64,000 nucleotides of DNA from Pohlia nutans (lineage: Eukaryota; Streptophyta; Bryopsida; Bryales; Mniaceae): positions 19,065,955 to 19,129,954 of the forward strand of contig CM040102.1 of assembly GCA_022496805.1 (NCBI GenBank), written 5' to 3'. Below the pieces are notes generated by a model. That model worked only from the letters and a program-made list of their open reading frames with translations, had not been told where the DNA came from and did no database searches. Shown here piece after piece: positions 53,948-64,000 of the stretch. The position numbers and the translations under genes were made by a program. Positions within the stretch are counted from its first letter, which is position 1, and each line of letters opens with the position of its first letter.

Positions 53948-55026
53948 TTAAATTGGTGTCTCGTCTACCAACATTGTTCCTGGTGTATGTTGAATACCTT
54001 GGTGCCTAGTGGTACTGGCCATCAAAGTCGATTCTGTCCCAGTCTGGTCGACTGTCGACTCGATAGCTAGGAGGTTCCAGTCGATTGTGCCCATTGTATG
54101 GAGGGTCGGGTCGGAGGCCATCAAGATTTCCTCCTCCTCATCGGTGATACCTTCCGCAAAGTTGTAACATACTAGCGCATGTGGTGTAACCGCCTCGTAT
54201 CCTAACTGTCGATTTATCTTGACGGTCTTGACAGTGTCGTTGCCCATCATCTGCACCTCGTTGTTGCTCCAGTCGTGTATGACTTTGGCATGTCGAAGCT
54301 AGGGTCGACCGAGTAATAACCGGTAGTCTGACTTGACTCTCGAGCACTCGATGACTATAAGAGTGACTATGTAGAGGATGCCATGAATATGAATTTTGAC
54401 ATCCGTGATTAATCTTTTGGGTTGTGCTATGGTGCCATTTGCCATCTTGAGGTTGAATGGTGCGGGTGAAGGCTTGGATAGTCCTTAACGTCGGCGTTCA
54501 TCTTCGGTGATCACATTGACGCCGGATCCGCCATCGATCAGAACGTCGTCGACCATATTTTTTCGGACTAAGACTGTGATGACTGGCATGTGTTTGTCGA
54601 TGACTGGAGCAGCGGCGATCGTCACCTCCTCTATAATCGAGTAGAGTAACTCTGGAGTCGACCCTGGTCAGGATAAGTCAGTCGATCCCGAACAAATTTG
54701 GTGAGGGTCGGTGATAACTGTAGTAAGTCACGGATGGACACCTGCAATTTGCAGTCTTGCAGTTGATCGAGGATCTGCTGCTGGACGGCGCCAAATGCGA
54801 TGCTGCCTTGGTTGATTGTGGACCGAGTCGGTTGGAATGGGTCGTCTCGAGGGGTGATCGTTTGTTGTGGTAATGCATCCGCGTCCCAGTCGAGTGAGGG
54901 CGAGTCCTTAGTCGACTTTGGGTCTTTAGTGGAAGTCGTTGTTTCCAACTCGGCTTGGAGTTGACGAACTTCCTGCATCATTTGTATTAAAGGTAAGAGA
55001 TGAGAGCACAAGGCACACACACACAC
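53948..55026 (-). pseudogene. Protease and gag-linker remnants (gypsy copy 2)
   Basis: Closely similar to 17.5-18.5 kb of copy 1 but with more stops and frameshifts. The protease loop region lies near 54.5 kb (minus), the late protease block near 54.3-54.0 kb, and the MMQEVRQLQAELETT segment near 54.98-54.63 kb. The frame at the far right reads into the copia LTR and is artefactual there. Confidence 0.7.
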
Positions 55027-55255
55027 AAGGAATGCGTAGAAAGAGATAATCTTTACTCAAAGGCCTTCCACCTTAAGTAGTGTACACTAGGAGGTCACCA
55101 TGGACAAACCATATGGGATAACTCATCACAAGGACAATCTAGAGATCAGCCTATGTCTAACTCCTCTTCCCACACACCATTATTTAGCACCCAAACCTCT
55201 TTGGCTCCTAGCAATACTACCGTACATCAATTACCTCAATACTCCCACTCAGGGC
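54985..55255 (-). mobile_element. Diverged copia fragment: 3' LTR plus polypurine tract
   Basis: In complement it reads polypurine AGTGGGAG (55249-55242), then an LTR start TATTGAGG and an LTR end CTTTAATA (54985). It shares CCCATATGGTTTG, TACTTAAG and GAGTAAAGAT(T/C)ATCTCTTTC with the intact copia LTR. A few codons before the LTR still resemble the intact element's C-terminus (SGSIEV against SGSVEV). An older relative of the 39.7-kb element. Confidence 0.75.
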
Positions 55256-56166
55256 GGCTACCGTGCGAGCGGTGGATGGGAGAGCGGAGAGCGGAGAGCG
55301 GAGAATTGTCAGATTTTTACTAAAAATAACATAATATTCGAATATTCTCTGATAGATTCGAATATTCCATAGGTAAATTCCCGTCGAAAACTGTGTTTTT
55401 ACCACAGTAAAAATTAAAATGCAGTCGTTTATGATATTTTTACTGTGGTAAATTTGAATATCCTGGTCGAAAATATCATTTACACAGGTGAGAAACAAAC
55501 TTTTCACATGCATCTCTTTATTAAAAGGGTGGGAAAGTCCAACATTTATAAGAAGCAGATTGTATGCAATAGAGTTCGTGTGGAAAGAAAAGAACATCGT
55601 GGTATTAACTAAGTCCCTTACAGAGGATATCGCGTCCATGCATCATATCCATCCAGCCTTGGTCCATGGTGAATCCCTGACTGCCCATGGTGTCCTTAGT
55701 CCATTGTGAATCCCTGAATCACTAACTGCCCACAGTGTCCAATGTCTATGGTGAATCACTAACTGCCCACAGTGTCCTTGGTCCATGGTCTTTGCCTGAA
55801 TCACTAACTGCCCACAGTGTCCAAGGTCTATGGTGAAACAAGCAGGCAATTTACAAGCATGCAATACGTGTATAAGTCTAAGCAGTTTGTATACAACAGA
55901 GTTCACATGGAAAAAAAGAACATCGAAGTATTACATGAGTCCCTCAAAGAGAACAACACATCCATGCATCATATCCATCCAACCTTGGTCCATGGTGAAT
56001 CCCTGATTGCCCACGGTGTCCATGGTCCATGGTGATTCCAAGGTCCACACTGACAAGACATCCATGCATCATATGTGTGCAGAGAAACAAACTTTTCAAG
56101 TGCATCTCTTTATTAAAAGTTGAGGTTTAGGGTGTCCAACCACACAAGGCAAGTTTGAGTTTGCGA
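55256..56166. repeat. Repeat-rich spacer with CCATGGTGAATCCCTGA units
   Basis: Non-coding. The words TCCATGCATCATATCCATCCA, read in two halves, and CTTGGTCCATGGTGAATCCCTGA recur at about 55636-55690 and 55962-56020, with shorter copies of ACTGCCCACAGTGTCC between. It begins with a GGAGAGCGGAGAGC triplet near 55275. Confidence 0.6.
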
Positions 56167-56604
56167 TCAACCGTATGGTCTACGTGTCACATTTTCATTC
56201 CGGTTGTATGAGTCTATCAGCCTAACGGTCGACATTTTCCCAAGTGAAAAATCCCTACTGAACGGTTTCATCACAGCAGGATTAGACTTGTGTCCCAGCA
56301 AATCCTTGGAATATGTACCAGAAGGAATGTTTCCAACCTTGGAGTATGCATGATTGACGATGCGTGCATCGTCATTGTGATCTGAATCAAACGCAACCTC
56401 TCGTTCATCACACTCAATCAATTTCGCACATTGTTTCCAGCGGTCAACCACGGTAGAGCGCTGCTCGTATTGCCCATCTATCTCCACTTGAATAGCAGGC
56501 TGAAATGGTATTGCGTCATCGCAGACACTAGCGATGTCGACGACCTCGTCTAACAAGCTCTCCATGATAACAGCAGACCCACCATAGACACCACGCCCAT
56601 CCAA
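56167..56604 (-). CDS. Hypothetical protein, probably partial
   Basis: The open frame has no ATG at its upstream end (TTG at 56604; first Met is MESLLDEVV about 14 codons in), and extends upstream to a TAA near 56660. The visible protein has DGRGVYGGSAVIMESLL, an acidic central part and the tail SYNRNENVTRRPYG. It is homologous to nothing I recognise. It is divergent from the 57071 gene. It might be a last exon. Confidence 0.35.
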   Translation of the reverse strand: MDGRGVYGGSAVIMESLLDEVVDIASVCDDAIPFQPAIQVEIDGQYEQRSTVVDRWKQCAKLIECDEREVAFDSDHNDDARIVNHAYSKVGNIPSGTYSKDLLGHKSNPAVMKPFSRDFSLGKMSTVRLIDSYNRNENVTRRPYG

Positions 56605-57070
56605 CAGGACGACTAAGTATGACAGTCTCCCAAACCGACGTATATGTTTTCTAATCTGTTAAAGGGCTTAGACTATGGAACTGACATCCAGATGTTTGGC
56701 CAGAAAAAGGCTCTAGTTTGACAGAAAGGCCGTCGGCTGGTCTATCATATATTTGGGTTTAGAGTATTGCAAGGCGACATTTTTATATAGAAAGCGCCGC
56801 ATTACTGCAACATGGGCAAAGGTTCGATGCATACAGCCAAAAGCGCCGGGTTTAGGAATTATGGTAGCCTTTTGAATTTCAGTTTAAGGTGCACTAAGAA
56901 TGCTAATCTGAGTGACAATATATAAGATTGCGGCTACAATAGTATTTAGGGGTGAACGCTGCAAAATTTGCTATATTCTAGAGTTACTGTTGGCAAAGTT
57001 CATGTGGCATCATGATGCTATTTTAGAAATCAAAGATAGCAAAGGCATATAGATATGCCGTCCAAATGGT

Positions 57071-57868
57071 ATGCCTCTCCCTAAACTTACTGGCGATCTC
57101 CATCACGGTTCATTAGCTGCTGCAGCTGTCGTATTTCCGTCTGTCTCCATGGCCCGCATCTACGTTACAGGTCACGAGGTTCCCATGGTAGTAGAGATGG
57201 GTTGGGATAAGTACGCTCGAGTTTCGGCCCTAGATCTCGCTGTCCGTTTTGGCTTAGTAGCATCATCAATAATTGTGGAGCTAGAAGTCCGTGGTAGGAA
57301 CGGGTCCGTGGAATTTGGTGTGCTACAGACGAGGGGGGACGACCCGGAAGGATACTACTGGATGCTTTCTGCCGGTCAGTACAGAGCTTACGGCTTGTTG
57401 AACTCATCACATGGAGTTCGACAGATTGACGATTGTTTGTCAAACAATGAATGGGAAGGATTGGGCGGTAGGGACAAATCAGTGTATCCCGAAGTCACCA
57501 GGAATGGGTTCACGTTCCAGATGCAGTACCCTATTGCCTCAGTCGAGGGAGCAGTGGAATTGTGGCTGTGGGAATTTCCACATTGCAAAACTCATTGGAT
57601 AGATCTGGCAGTGATGCTATTAGACAATGATGTTCTAGATAGATATGGGGTTCCGTGTGATATTTGGGACGACTCTCCGAGGGACCTGATGGTGTGGCGG
57701 CTGATGTGGTCACACTACATATGTGAGTTGCTAGGCCTACCTGACCCTTGCAACATCGATGTGAACGAGGTGATTCCGGAGGAGTTATCGATTGCACTGC
57801 AGGAACACTTTGATGATGCAGACAAGGCTCCGTTTTGGGACTCAATTGAAAATAGCGAGAAATTCTAA
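57071..57868 (+). CDS. Unknown single-exon protein, 265 aa
   Basis: ATG at 57071, no stop for 265 codons, balanced composition, mildly acidic C-terminus (HFDDADKAPFWDSIENSEKF, read to the stop). Two Trp/Gly-rich stretches (GYYWMLSAGQYRAYG; AVELWLWEFPHCKTHWIDLAVM) suggest a folded domain, but I recognise no family. No signal peptide or membrane segment. Its coding quality stands out from the repeat-derived frames nearby. It may be cargo of an older giant element represented by the transposase at 59.4-63.2 kb. Confidence 0.5.
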   Translation: MPLPKLTGDLHHGSLAAAAVVFPSVSMARIYVTGHEVPMVVEMGWDKYARVSALDLAVRFGLVASSIIVELEVRGRNGSVEFGVLQTRGDDPEGYYWMLSAGQYRAYGLLNSSHGVRQIDDCLSNNEWEGLGGRDKSVYPEVTRNGFTFQMQYPIASVEGAVELWLWEFPHCKTHWIDLAVMLLDNDVLDRYGVPCDIWDDSPRDLMVWRLMWSHYICELLGLPDPCNIDVNEVIPEELSIALQEHFDDADKAPFWDSIENSEKF

Positions 57869-58029
57869 TACGTGGATGACCTTAGAGTATTGGAAGGTCA
57901 GGACGGCAATCATACTACGTAGCGTTTGTTGCATACATGAATGTAATACAACATACTATAATAAAGTTTGGGAAGTCAGACAGTAGTCTGAAAATTTGCG
58001 CACCCAAGCTGTGGCACCAACAAGCAGTG

Positions 58030-59080
58030 AGTACCCTCACCTGTGGAATGTGGTCTCGGCCCCGAGACCACTATCTGGCCCTCCGAGTTCTCAGACCATG
58101 TAAGCCATGCGACCACGGCACAGAGGATGGACTTGAAACAGCATCATGTTTCCTAAACCCTTACCCCTCGAGAGTGGTCTGGACACCAGACAACTATCAG
58201 ACCCTCCCGATTCTCGAACCACTTAAGCCATGGAACAATTAACCCCAGGGCAACCATGGCACCGAGGATTGACATGGAAACAACAAACTGTTTCTAGAAC
58301 CCGCACCCCTGAAATGTGGTCTCAAAACCAACCCCTATCCAACCCTCCTGGTTCTCGAACCAAACAGACCATGGAACCACGGCAAACAAAACACAAGGGC
58401 TGTTACGAACCTTGGATTTACCACAGAGGTTTTTTGGATTTACCACAGAGGTTGTGAGTCTGGTGTGTAAATATTTGTGTGTGTGGGGGGGGGGGGGGGT
58501 GCTGCTCGTCCTCGGCCACGAGGATGACCCGCTCGCTGCATCCAAGGGCTGTCACGACCCTTAAATTTACCACAAAGGTCCATTATTGTAAGTCAAGTGT
58601 TCGAATACTTTTGTGTGTGGGGCTGTTCGTGTTCCTCGGCCACGAGGATGACATGCTTGCTTTGTCCATGGGCTCCCACGATCCACGGATTTATCCTGGA
58701 GGTTTATTTTGTATGTCAAGTGTTTAAATAATTTTGGCTGTGTGGGGGCTGTTGGCCGTCCTCGGCTACGAGGACGACATTCTGGCTGCATCCGTGGGAC
58801 CGTGGGATCCTTGGATGCTCAACGGATGAGTCGATTCTGTTCATCATGTGTTTGAATCAAATTGACTTTGGTGCTTTTTTGGACGTCCTCGGCCACGAGG
58901 ACGACATAACTTACTGGCTGCATCCATGGGCTGTCACTAACCTTGGAGTTACCAAGGAGGTTTATAATCCACCGAGTGCTTTTACCGCGGGGTTTTTCTT
59001 TTTCTGTAAGTCAAGCGTTTGAATATTTTTGAGTTTGGGGGGCTGCTGGTCGTCCTCGGCCACGAGCACCAGTCCATCCT
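58030..59080. repeat. Tandem repeats with CCTCGGCCACGAGG hairpin
   Basis: From 58.5 kb a unit of about 125 bp carries the hairpin CCTCGGCCACGAGG or close variants at 58510, 58634, 58760, 58887 and 59054, followed by a conserved GCATCCATGGGCT and AAGTCAAGTGTTTGAAT. From 58.03 to 58.4 kb a different, ~130-150-bp degenerate unit (GAATGTGGTCTC...CGAACCA) recurs. A G-homopolymer lies at about 58487. Non-coding. Confidence 0.7.
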
Positions 59081-59427
59081 AGTCGTGCATCCATGGAACC
59101 CAGGACTTCAAACCAAACAGACCATGGAACCACGACAAACAAACCGACCAGGGAACCATGGCAATGACTAACCTAAGGCATTGAAGGATCCGCGGTTGAA
59201 AAACATGGAAGCTTGTCCATACATGAGTTCTATAAAGTGGTCTGCGCAAAGATTGAGACGCGGATGCAGGCTAAAACAAGCAGAGGGCACCCGTTTAAAA
59301 TGCGCGAACTCAAGATTAATATATTACTTTGAGATCAATGATTATCATTAAAACCCGGAGAAAAGGTCCACTTAATATGACTGTTGATAATCAAATGTAG
59401 ACTTTGTCCATATACTAAATAAAATGC

Positions 59428-62400
59428 CTATGAGTTAGATCGGGTCAAAATCCCACTCTCGAGCAGGAGCTTAATTTTGTTGAAGCTGAAAGTCGGGGCA
59501 TGCATGAATAGGTTGACGTTGGGGTCACGCTTGCACACCTTTATGAAGACGTAATAAATGTGCTTGCAATAGCTGAAATAGCCACCTTTCTTACCGAACT
59601 TGACCATGGTTTGTTTGAATGCAGGACAGGTGCATGCAGGTTCCGAGCTCACTGTAATCTGGTATTGTGTCACAGCAGGTGGAGTTCCAGAGTCCAGAGA
59701 AATGATGCACCCATAGCCTGGGTGCGGTACCATCGTAACGCCGTAGAGTCTGGACTTCAAAATCTTGGAGGAATCGATGCTGAGACACTGCTTGGAGGTG
59801 GGAACGTTGGCTTGACGGCGAACTTTCTTGGACTTCCGCTTTCCTGGATACCGGTCTGCATCACTTGGCACTAGGACAGTGGACATATCTGAAGGCAGCG
59901 GTGCATTGGAAAATAGCCTCCTGGGAGACACTTGAATTTTTTGTGGGAGCTGAAACCCTGCAGCTTCGAGCGCTTGAATCTCCTTGAGCTTGAGGTTCGT
60001 TCCCAGCTTCACGGGCCACACATCAGGAATTGGCGGCCTTGGTTCCGTGGACGAAAAGTGCCTCACCCACTTGCGTCGAGTGCCCTTCACGCACTTGTCG
60101 ATGTCATCAGGGCAAAAGAAGAATTGTTCGGATATCTCCCTGCCCAACCTCACGTTTAGCCATTCACCGGTGTATGTTGGAGCGGGGGTGTTAGTCGAAT
60201 TCCGGACAATTTTGGCATCGCACTTCTTCTTAGTTACTGCTCTCATTGCCCAACACGACTTGGCACTCGTTTTGGACAGCCGAGCAATGTGCCAAACTCG
60301 CTCGTTCACAGTGGATTCCTGGACCGCGGTAATATGCTGAATACCACCTTCCAGGACAGGTGGTGAGGATGGAATCACGGGAGATGCGATGACCTCTGGA
60401 GCTTCGGATTCTTCCTCCTCGGCTATGACTGGTAGAGAGGCTACTCTCTCGAGAGCAGCTCGCTTCAATCCTCGGGGGCGAGAGTAGTTCACTGTATCCG
60501 GCCGATGGGACTCACCGTTGTCTCCAAGCAGCAGGTCCGGCTTGCGCTTGGTTGAGCCGAATACCTCTTCTCCTTCCAGGTGAGGATCACGGATGCAAAA
60601 CTCATCAGCTCCGGGCATGTCCAGCATTGCCTCTTTGAGCACTCTAGGGTCGCCTGTGTTTCTGGCGCGCCGTTGTGCATTTCTTAGTTTGAGCTCGTTC
60701 TTGCAGGGACCGGATCCTCCAACGTCTCCCTTTAGGAATTGGTAGTATGCCACTACCTGCATAAACGCGCGTACGTAGTCGTCGACAATGGCAACGTAGA
60801 GGTCATTACCTCTGTTGCCTGACGCTTGAAGCCACTTGTTGTGCATAGTCTCCGCAAGGTTGCAGGACGGCATGTCCGCTAAGGCCTCTTCGTCAAGGTT
60901 CTGTAGAAGTCCATCAAAATGAAGGTCAGTTGAAAATATTAGAAAGCACGGCTTTGGAAAGAGATAGTGAAGGGGAGTATGTACTCACGAACTGCATGCA
61001 GCCACCCCATTGTCGATATCTGAAGTGCCAAAAGGCTAGCCAAAGATCCAAGTGTCTCAACGATGTCTTGGATGCAGCTCCAGAAGACTGCCACCAAGCC
61101 CTGATGGCTAGGTATCTCATATCGGCCTCAGCCATGGTCGTGGAATCTCTATACTGCATGCAAAGGCGCTTGTGCTGTTCTCGAAATTCTTCGGCAATGT
61201 ACTGCTTGTTATGCTTCTCGAAGGATTGAGACCAATGAAAGTAGCACGTCCTCTCCCGATCCACCATTGGATCTTTCGGATTCCCATTTCCGTAAATGAT
61301 CCTCAGTGCATTCCAATTGGCTTGTGCACTATCCGCCATGAATCCCATGAATTGTGGGTTGGGAATGTCATGCCTCTCCATGACAGCATTCAGGTTCTTC
61401 CAGAAGACAATCTGAGCATCTGTGTCTTTCGATTGCATGTCACAGCATGCAATGGTCATGACACGACAATATGTAGAGTCGTAAACATGGCAACCCATCG
61501 TAGTCCAATGTTTCACGCGTTTGACATGGTCAACATGATCCAACATTTCTCAAGATCTCCTCCCGTTTGCATCCTCTTGACCAAATCCACACCACTACCC
61601 AGACCCATCTCGGACATTTTGAAAATGAAGACCTTGTCGGAATCTTCACCTTGTCCAAGGAACATGTTTTTTTGGACAAACGCCCAATTGCTGAGGCCTC
61701 TAAGTTTGGTGATACTGTCCATGACACCATACCTCCTGAGGTATCTGAATGTGACAACTTTATTTCTTATGCTAGGAGATCCCATGTCTTTGAACCTATC
61801 AAGAACGGGCACGAGATCTTCTAAACTAAGAGTTTTGGGCCGTTCGTCTTCAGAACGTAGAAGAAACTCACCTAATAGTTCCTTGCTGGCCTCAAGAACA
61901 ACTGCACTCTTGACGGTGTTCTCTGGATTTGCTCTTCGATGACAGTGTTGATCTTGGACTTGGTATCTCGGTAGTCCCCAACCTTCACCGGGTGCTTGTG
62001 ATGTCCAAGATGAATGCAAGCCCTTGTGACGTTCGGCCCACCATGGACGTAGTATATTTTAGCGCTACAGCTGTTCACGCAAGTGGGAGGCTCTTTGCAG
62101 ACCTTGCAGACCAAAGTGGAGTTCTTTGGAGGCGACTCCTCCACCATGAATGGCCTCCACGTGCAGCCTTCAAACTCTGTATCATTTAATGGAGAGGTGC
62201 GGTGGGCACGCTTCAAATACTCGCACTCCTTGTTGCGACACTCCAAATGACCTACGCAAATCGAAAATTGGAACGACAAGCCCAATGGATTGGCGATGTT
62301 AGTTGTCATAGTTCTAGTCCACACATGGCCATCGTACCTCTTATCCATTCCCTGCATAGATCTTGCGGTTGTGTGAGACGTGTGAAGCGCAGCGGCAGGA

Positions 62401-63161
62401 AACTCGTACACTACGTCACCGTCGAATTTGGGAGGAAGATAGTCCACCTTGATCGTTGTGATCGTGTCGTAATCAAGTTTCTTGAGCATGTTCTTCTTCC
62501 CATGTAGGGTAGCTAGTCTCTTCAACTTGGGTAAGATACTTGCAGCGGTGAGTGCCTTGGCAGAGGGAGAGGGAGAGGGACATGGAATATCGTTCAAGTT
62601 GATGGATTCCAAACTATGAGCGGCCGATTCAAAACTATGAGTGGCATAAGACTTTGATGACAGAGAGCTCAGATTGTGAATGGGAGGACGTTCATCGACC
62701 ATCTCAGTATCAGACGAATCACTCGAGAGAGCAATGTACGAAGTTGGTTCCGACTCAGGCTTGACCAAAGTGGATGATCCGAAAAGGGGAGTGAGTTCCA
62801 CATCTGCATCATGCTCAACTTTGACATTTCTAAGAAGAGGAGTATGGATTGTGCACGTGGATGACTGATTTGGTCTACCCTTGTCCATCGTCATAGGGAG
62901 ACCGTAGACATCATACTTTCCAGGCCCAAGCTCCCACACTAGACTTTGAGTCGGGCTCTGGTGTGGCTGCTGGATAACTGTGTGAGACGGGGACGACTGA
63001 TTAGAATCATCAAAGACGTGCTTCTCGACATATAGACTCGATTCGTCAAAATGAAATCTCATACTGAGATGTTTACTGGACACAACAGCAACTCCCTCGC
63101 CATTCACTGGGAACGAGATAGGAGCATTTGATATATACGCTGAAAGGATTGCAGCTTGCAA
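59428..63161 (-). pseudogene. Second Mutator-like SWIM transposase, frameshifted paralogue
   Basis: Same architecture as the 29.5-33.5 kb gene. Zinc region CRNKECEYL, CKVCKEPPTC, ACIHLGHHKHP; DDE region with CHVYDSTYC, FMADSAQANW and CYFHW; SWIM finger CTCP...CKHIYYVF. Exon 1 ends at 60989 and exon 2 runs 60900-59428, with an 88-bp intron in the same place. Exon 1 is broken by two frameshifts, near 61910 and near 61545 (one base missing beside LDHV). No ATG stands where the relative has its start; the frame opens at a TAG near 63205. By eye protein identity to the relative is moderate, so this is an old duplicate or separate insertion, not a recent copy. No TIRs like those of the giant element are visible around it. 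Confidence 0.8.
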
Positions 63162-63457
63162 AGGGAGCTCAGATATAGTAGTGGATGCTATGACAAAGAT
63201 CGCCTAGATCGAAGAATGCGAGGATTGTTCAGACTGGAAGGTTTTGACGATAAAATACTGAATTGTGGATGCTTGGACGATGTTGGAATCAATAGTTTTG
63301 AGAACTAATGTTGATGAATGCGTTCATCACTGACTCAATCATTGTAGTCCAAACACCAACTTAAGGTTGCAGCCGAAATTCTCAACACCCCAACTAAGCA
63401 TTCTCTTAATTTGCAAACATTCGATTAAGGACAGACCTGTTTAGAAAAAGGGGTTAC
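63162..63457. other. Upstream region of second transposase
   Basis: AT-rich; no divergent methyltransferase-like start is visible before the window becomes MITE sequence. Confidence 0.35.
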
Positions 63458-63900
63458 GGGTCCAAACGAGGTAATAGGAGCCACTAAGGACATGGAAGAG
63501 AGTCCTTTTGGAAGTCCTTTTAAAATTTTAATAAAATGTTTTCATCAAAAACTTCATCAATATCAACAAAATTTGTTATAAACATTATTCAAAGTTGTCA
63601 ACAATGATAACTTCTATTTAAAAGATCATCACTTTTAATGGAAAAATTCTTAAATCATCTAATTTAAAATTCAACAAAGGACTAAAAAGCACTGGTTACA
63701 TGAGGTTTTGGGCACTTAATTAAGATGAAATGATGACATCCTAAACTATGTAATAGTCAAACATGGCACTATAACATTTATGAAAAACAAAAGCATCTTT
63801 ATTTTGAAGATACACAATTAATAATGGTCCAAACAATTAATAATGGTCATACAAAGCAGTGGTTACGTCTTAATTGGCTCCTATTACCTCGTTTGGACCC
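63458..63900. mobile_element. 443-bp MITE
   Basis: The ends read GGGTCCAAACGAGGTAATAG and the exact complement, continuing for about 25 bp on each side. The flanking TTAC (63454-63457 and 63901-63904) may be the target duplication. AT-rich, non-coding interior with ACTGGTTAC words that also occur in the MITE at 16.6 kb. Confidence 0.75.
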
Positions 63901-64000
63901 TTACATTTAGATTTCGCCGATCTCTTAAGATGTAGGAATTGCGGAACTTTTTGAAATGTGTCAGTACAGAAATATAACGGCACGGTCATAGACACGAGCA

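Larger units (their letters stand above)
51766..54984 (-). mobile_element. Gypsy copy 2, 5' half
   Basis: Minus-strand order gag/protease linker (55.0-54.6), protease (54.6-54.0), RT (53.9-53.0), RNase H (52.8-52.5), integrase N-terminal half (52.4-51.77). It retains the pol region that copy 1 lost. At 54984 it is truncated against a copia LTR fragment, so gag proper and the 5' LTR are missing. Confidence 0.85.

Overview
The window looks like intergenic, repeat-packed nuclear DNA from a plant-lineage eukaryote. Supporting signs are intron-bearing genes with GT-AG junctions, Ty1/copia and Ty3/gypsy elements, LINEs, MITEs and a short interstitial run of plant-type CCCTAAA telomere repeats. I cannot name the species; a streptophyte alga or bryophyte-grade plant would fit. 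I see no rRNA, tRNA or bacterial-type operon. Almost everything is a mobile element, and many are nested.

Layout. 0-1.4 kb: decayed Ty3/gypsy gag (minus strand). 1.4-12.7 kb: AT-rich spacer with fold-back and MITE-like elements: a 2.3-kb inverted repeat, a 0.4-kb hairpin and a 1-kb mariner-like fold-back. 12.67-21.71 kb: a Ty3/gypsy copy (minus strand) with both LTRs. It has lost reverse transcriptase and RNase H and carries an extra post-integrase ORF and a 367-bp MITE. 21.7-27.06 kb: TIR element, possible SINE, and a decayed LINE (minus). 27.06-29.02 and 51.77-54.98 kb: the two halves of a second copy of the same gypsy family, split inside its integrase gene.

The insertion that splits that gypsy copy is the main discovery: a 22.7-kb terminal-inverted-repeat element (29023-51765) flanked by an 11-bp target duplication. 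It encodes (i) a Mutator-like transposase with a C-terminal SWIM zinc finger (minus strand); (ii) divergently, a 12-exon gene whose product joins a ParB-like DGNHR domain to a permuted (beta-class) N4/N6 DNA-methyltransferase-like domain; (iii) a small two-exon ADD-domain (ATRX/DNMT3-type histone-H3 reader) gene; and (iv) a lysine-rich hypothetical protein. Its introns and intergenic DNA hold arrays of GC-rich palindromes that I see nowhere else in the window. A very young Ty1/copia element (39658-45333, LTRs identical by eye, intact gag-pol) has landed in exon 8 of the methyltransferase-like gene. The working interpretation is a giant MULE that carries its own chromatin and DNA-modification toolkit.

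55-64 kb: copia LTR fragment, tandem repeats, two unknown ORFs, a second, frameshifted paralogue of the transposase (59428-63161) and a terminal MITE. Relative insertion order by nesting: gypsy copy 2, then the giant element, then copia.
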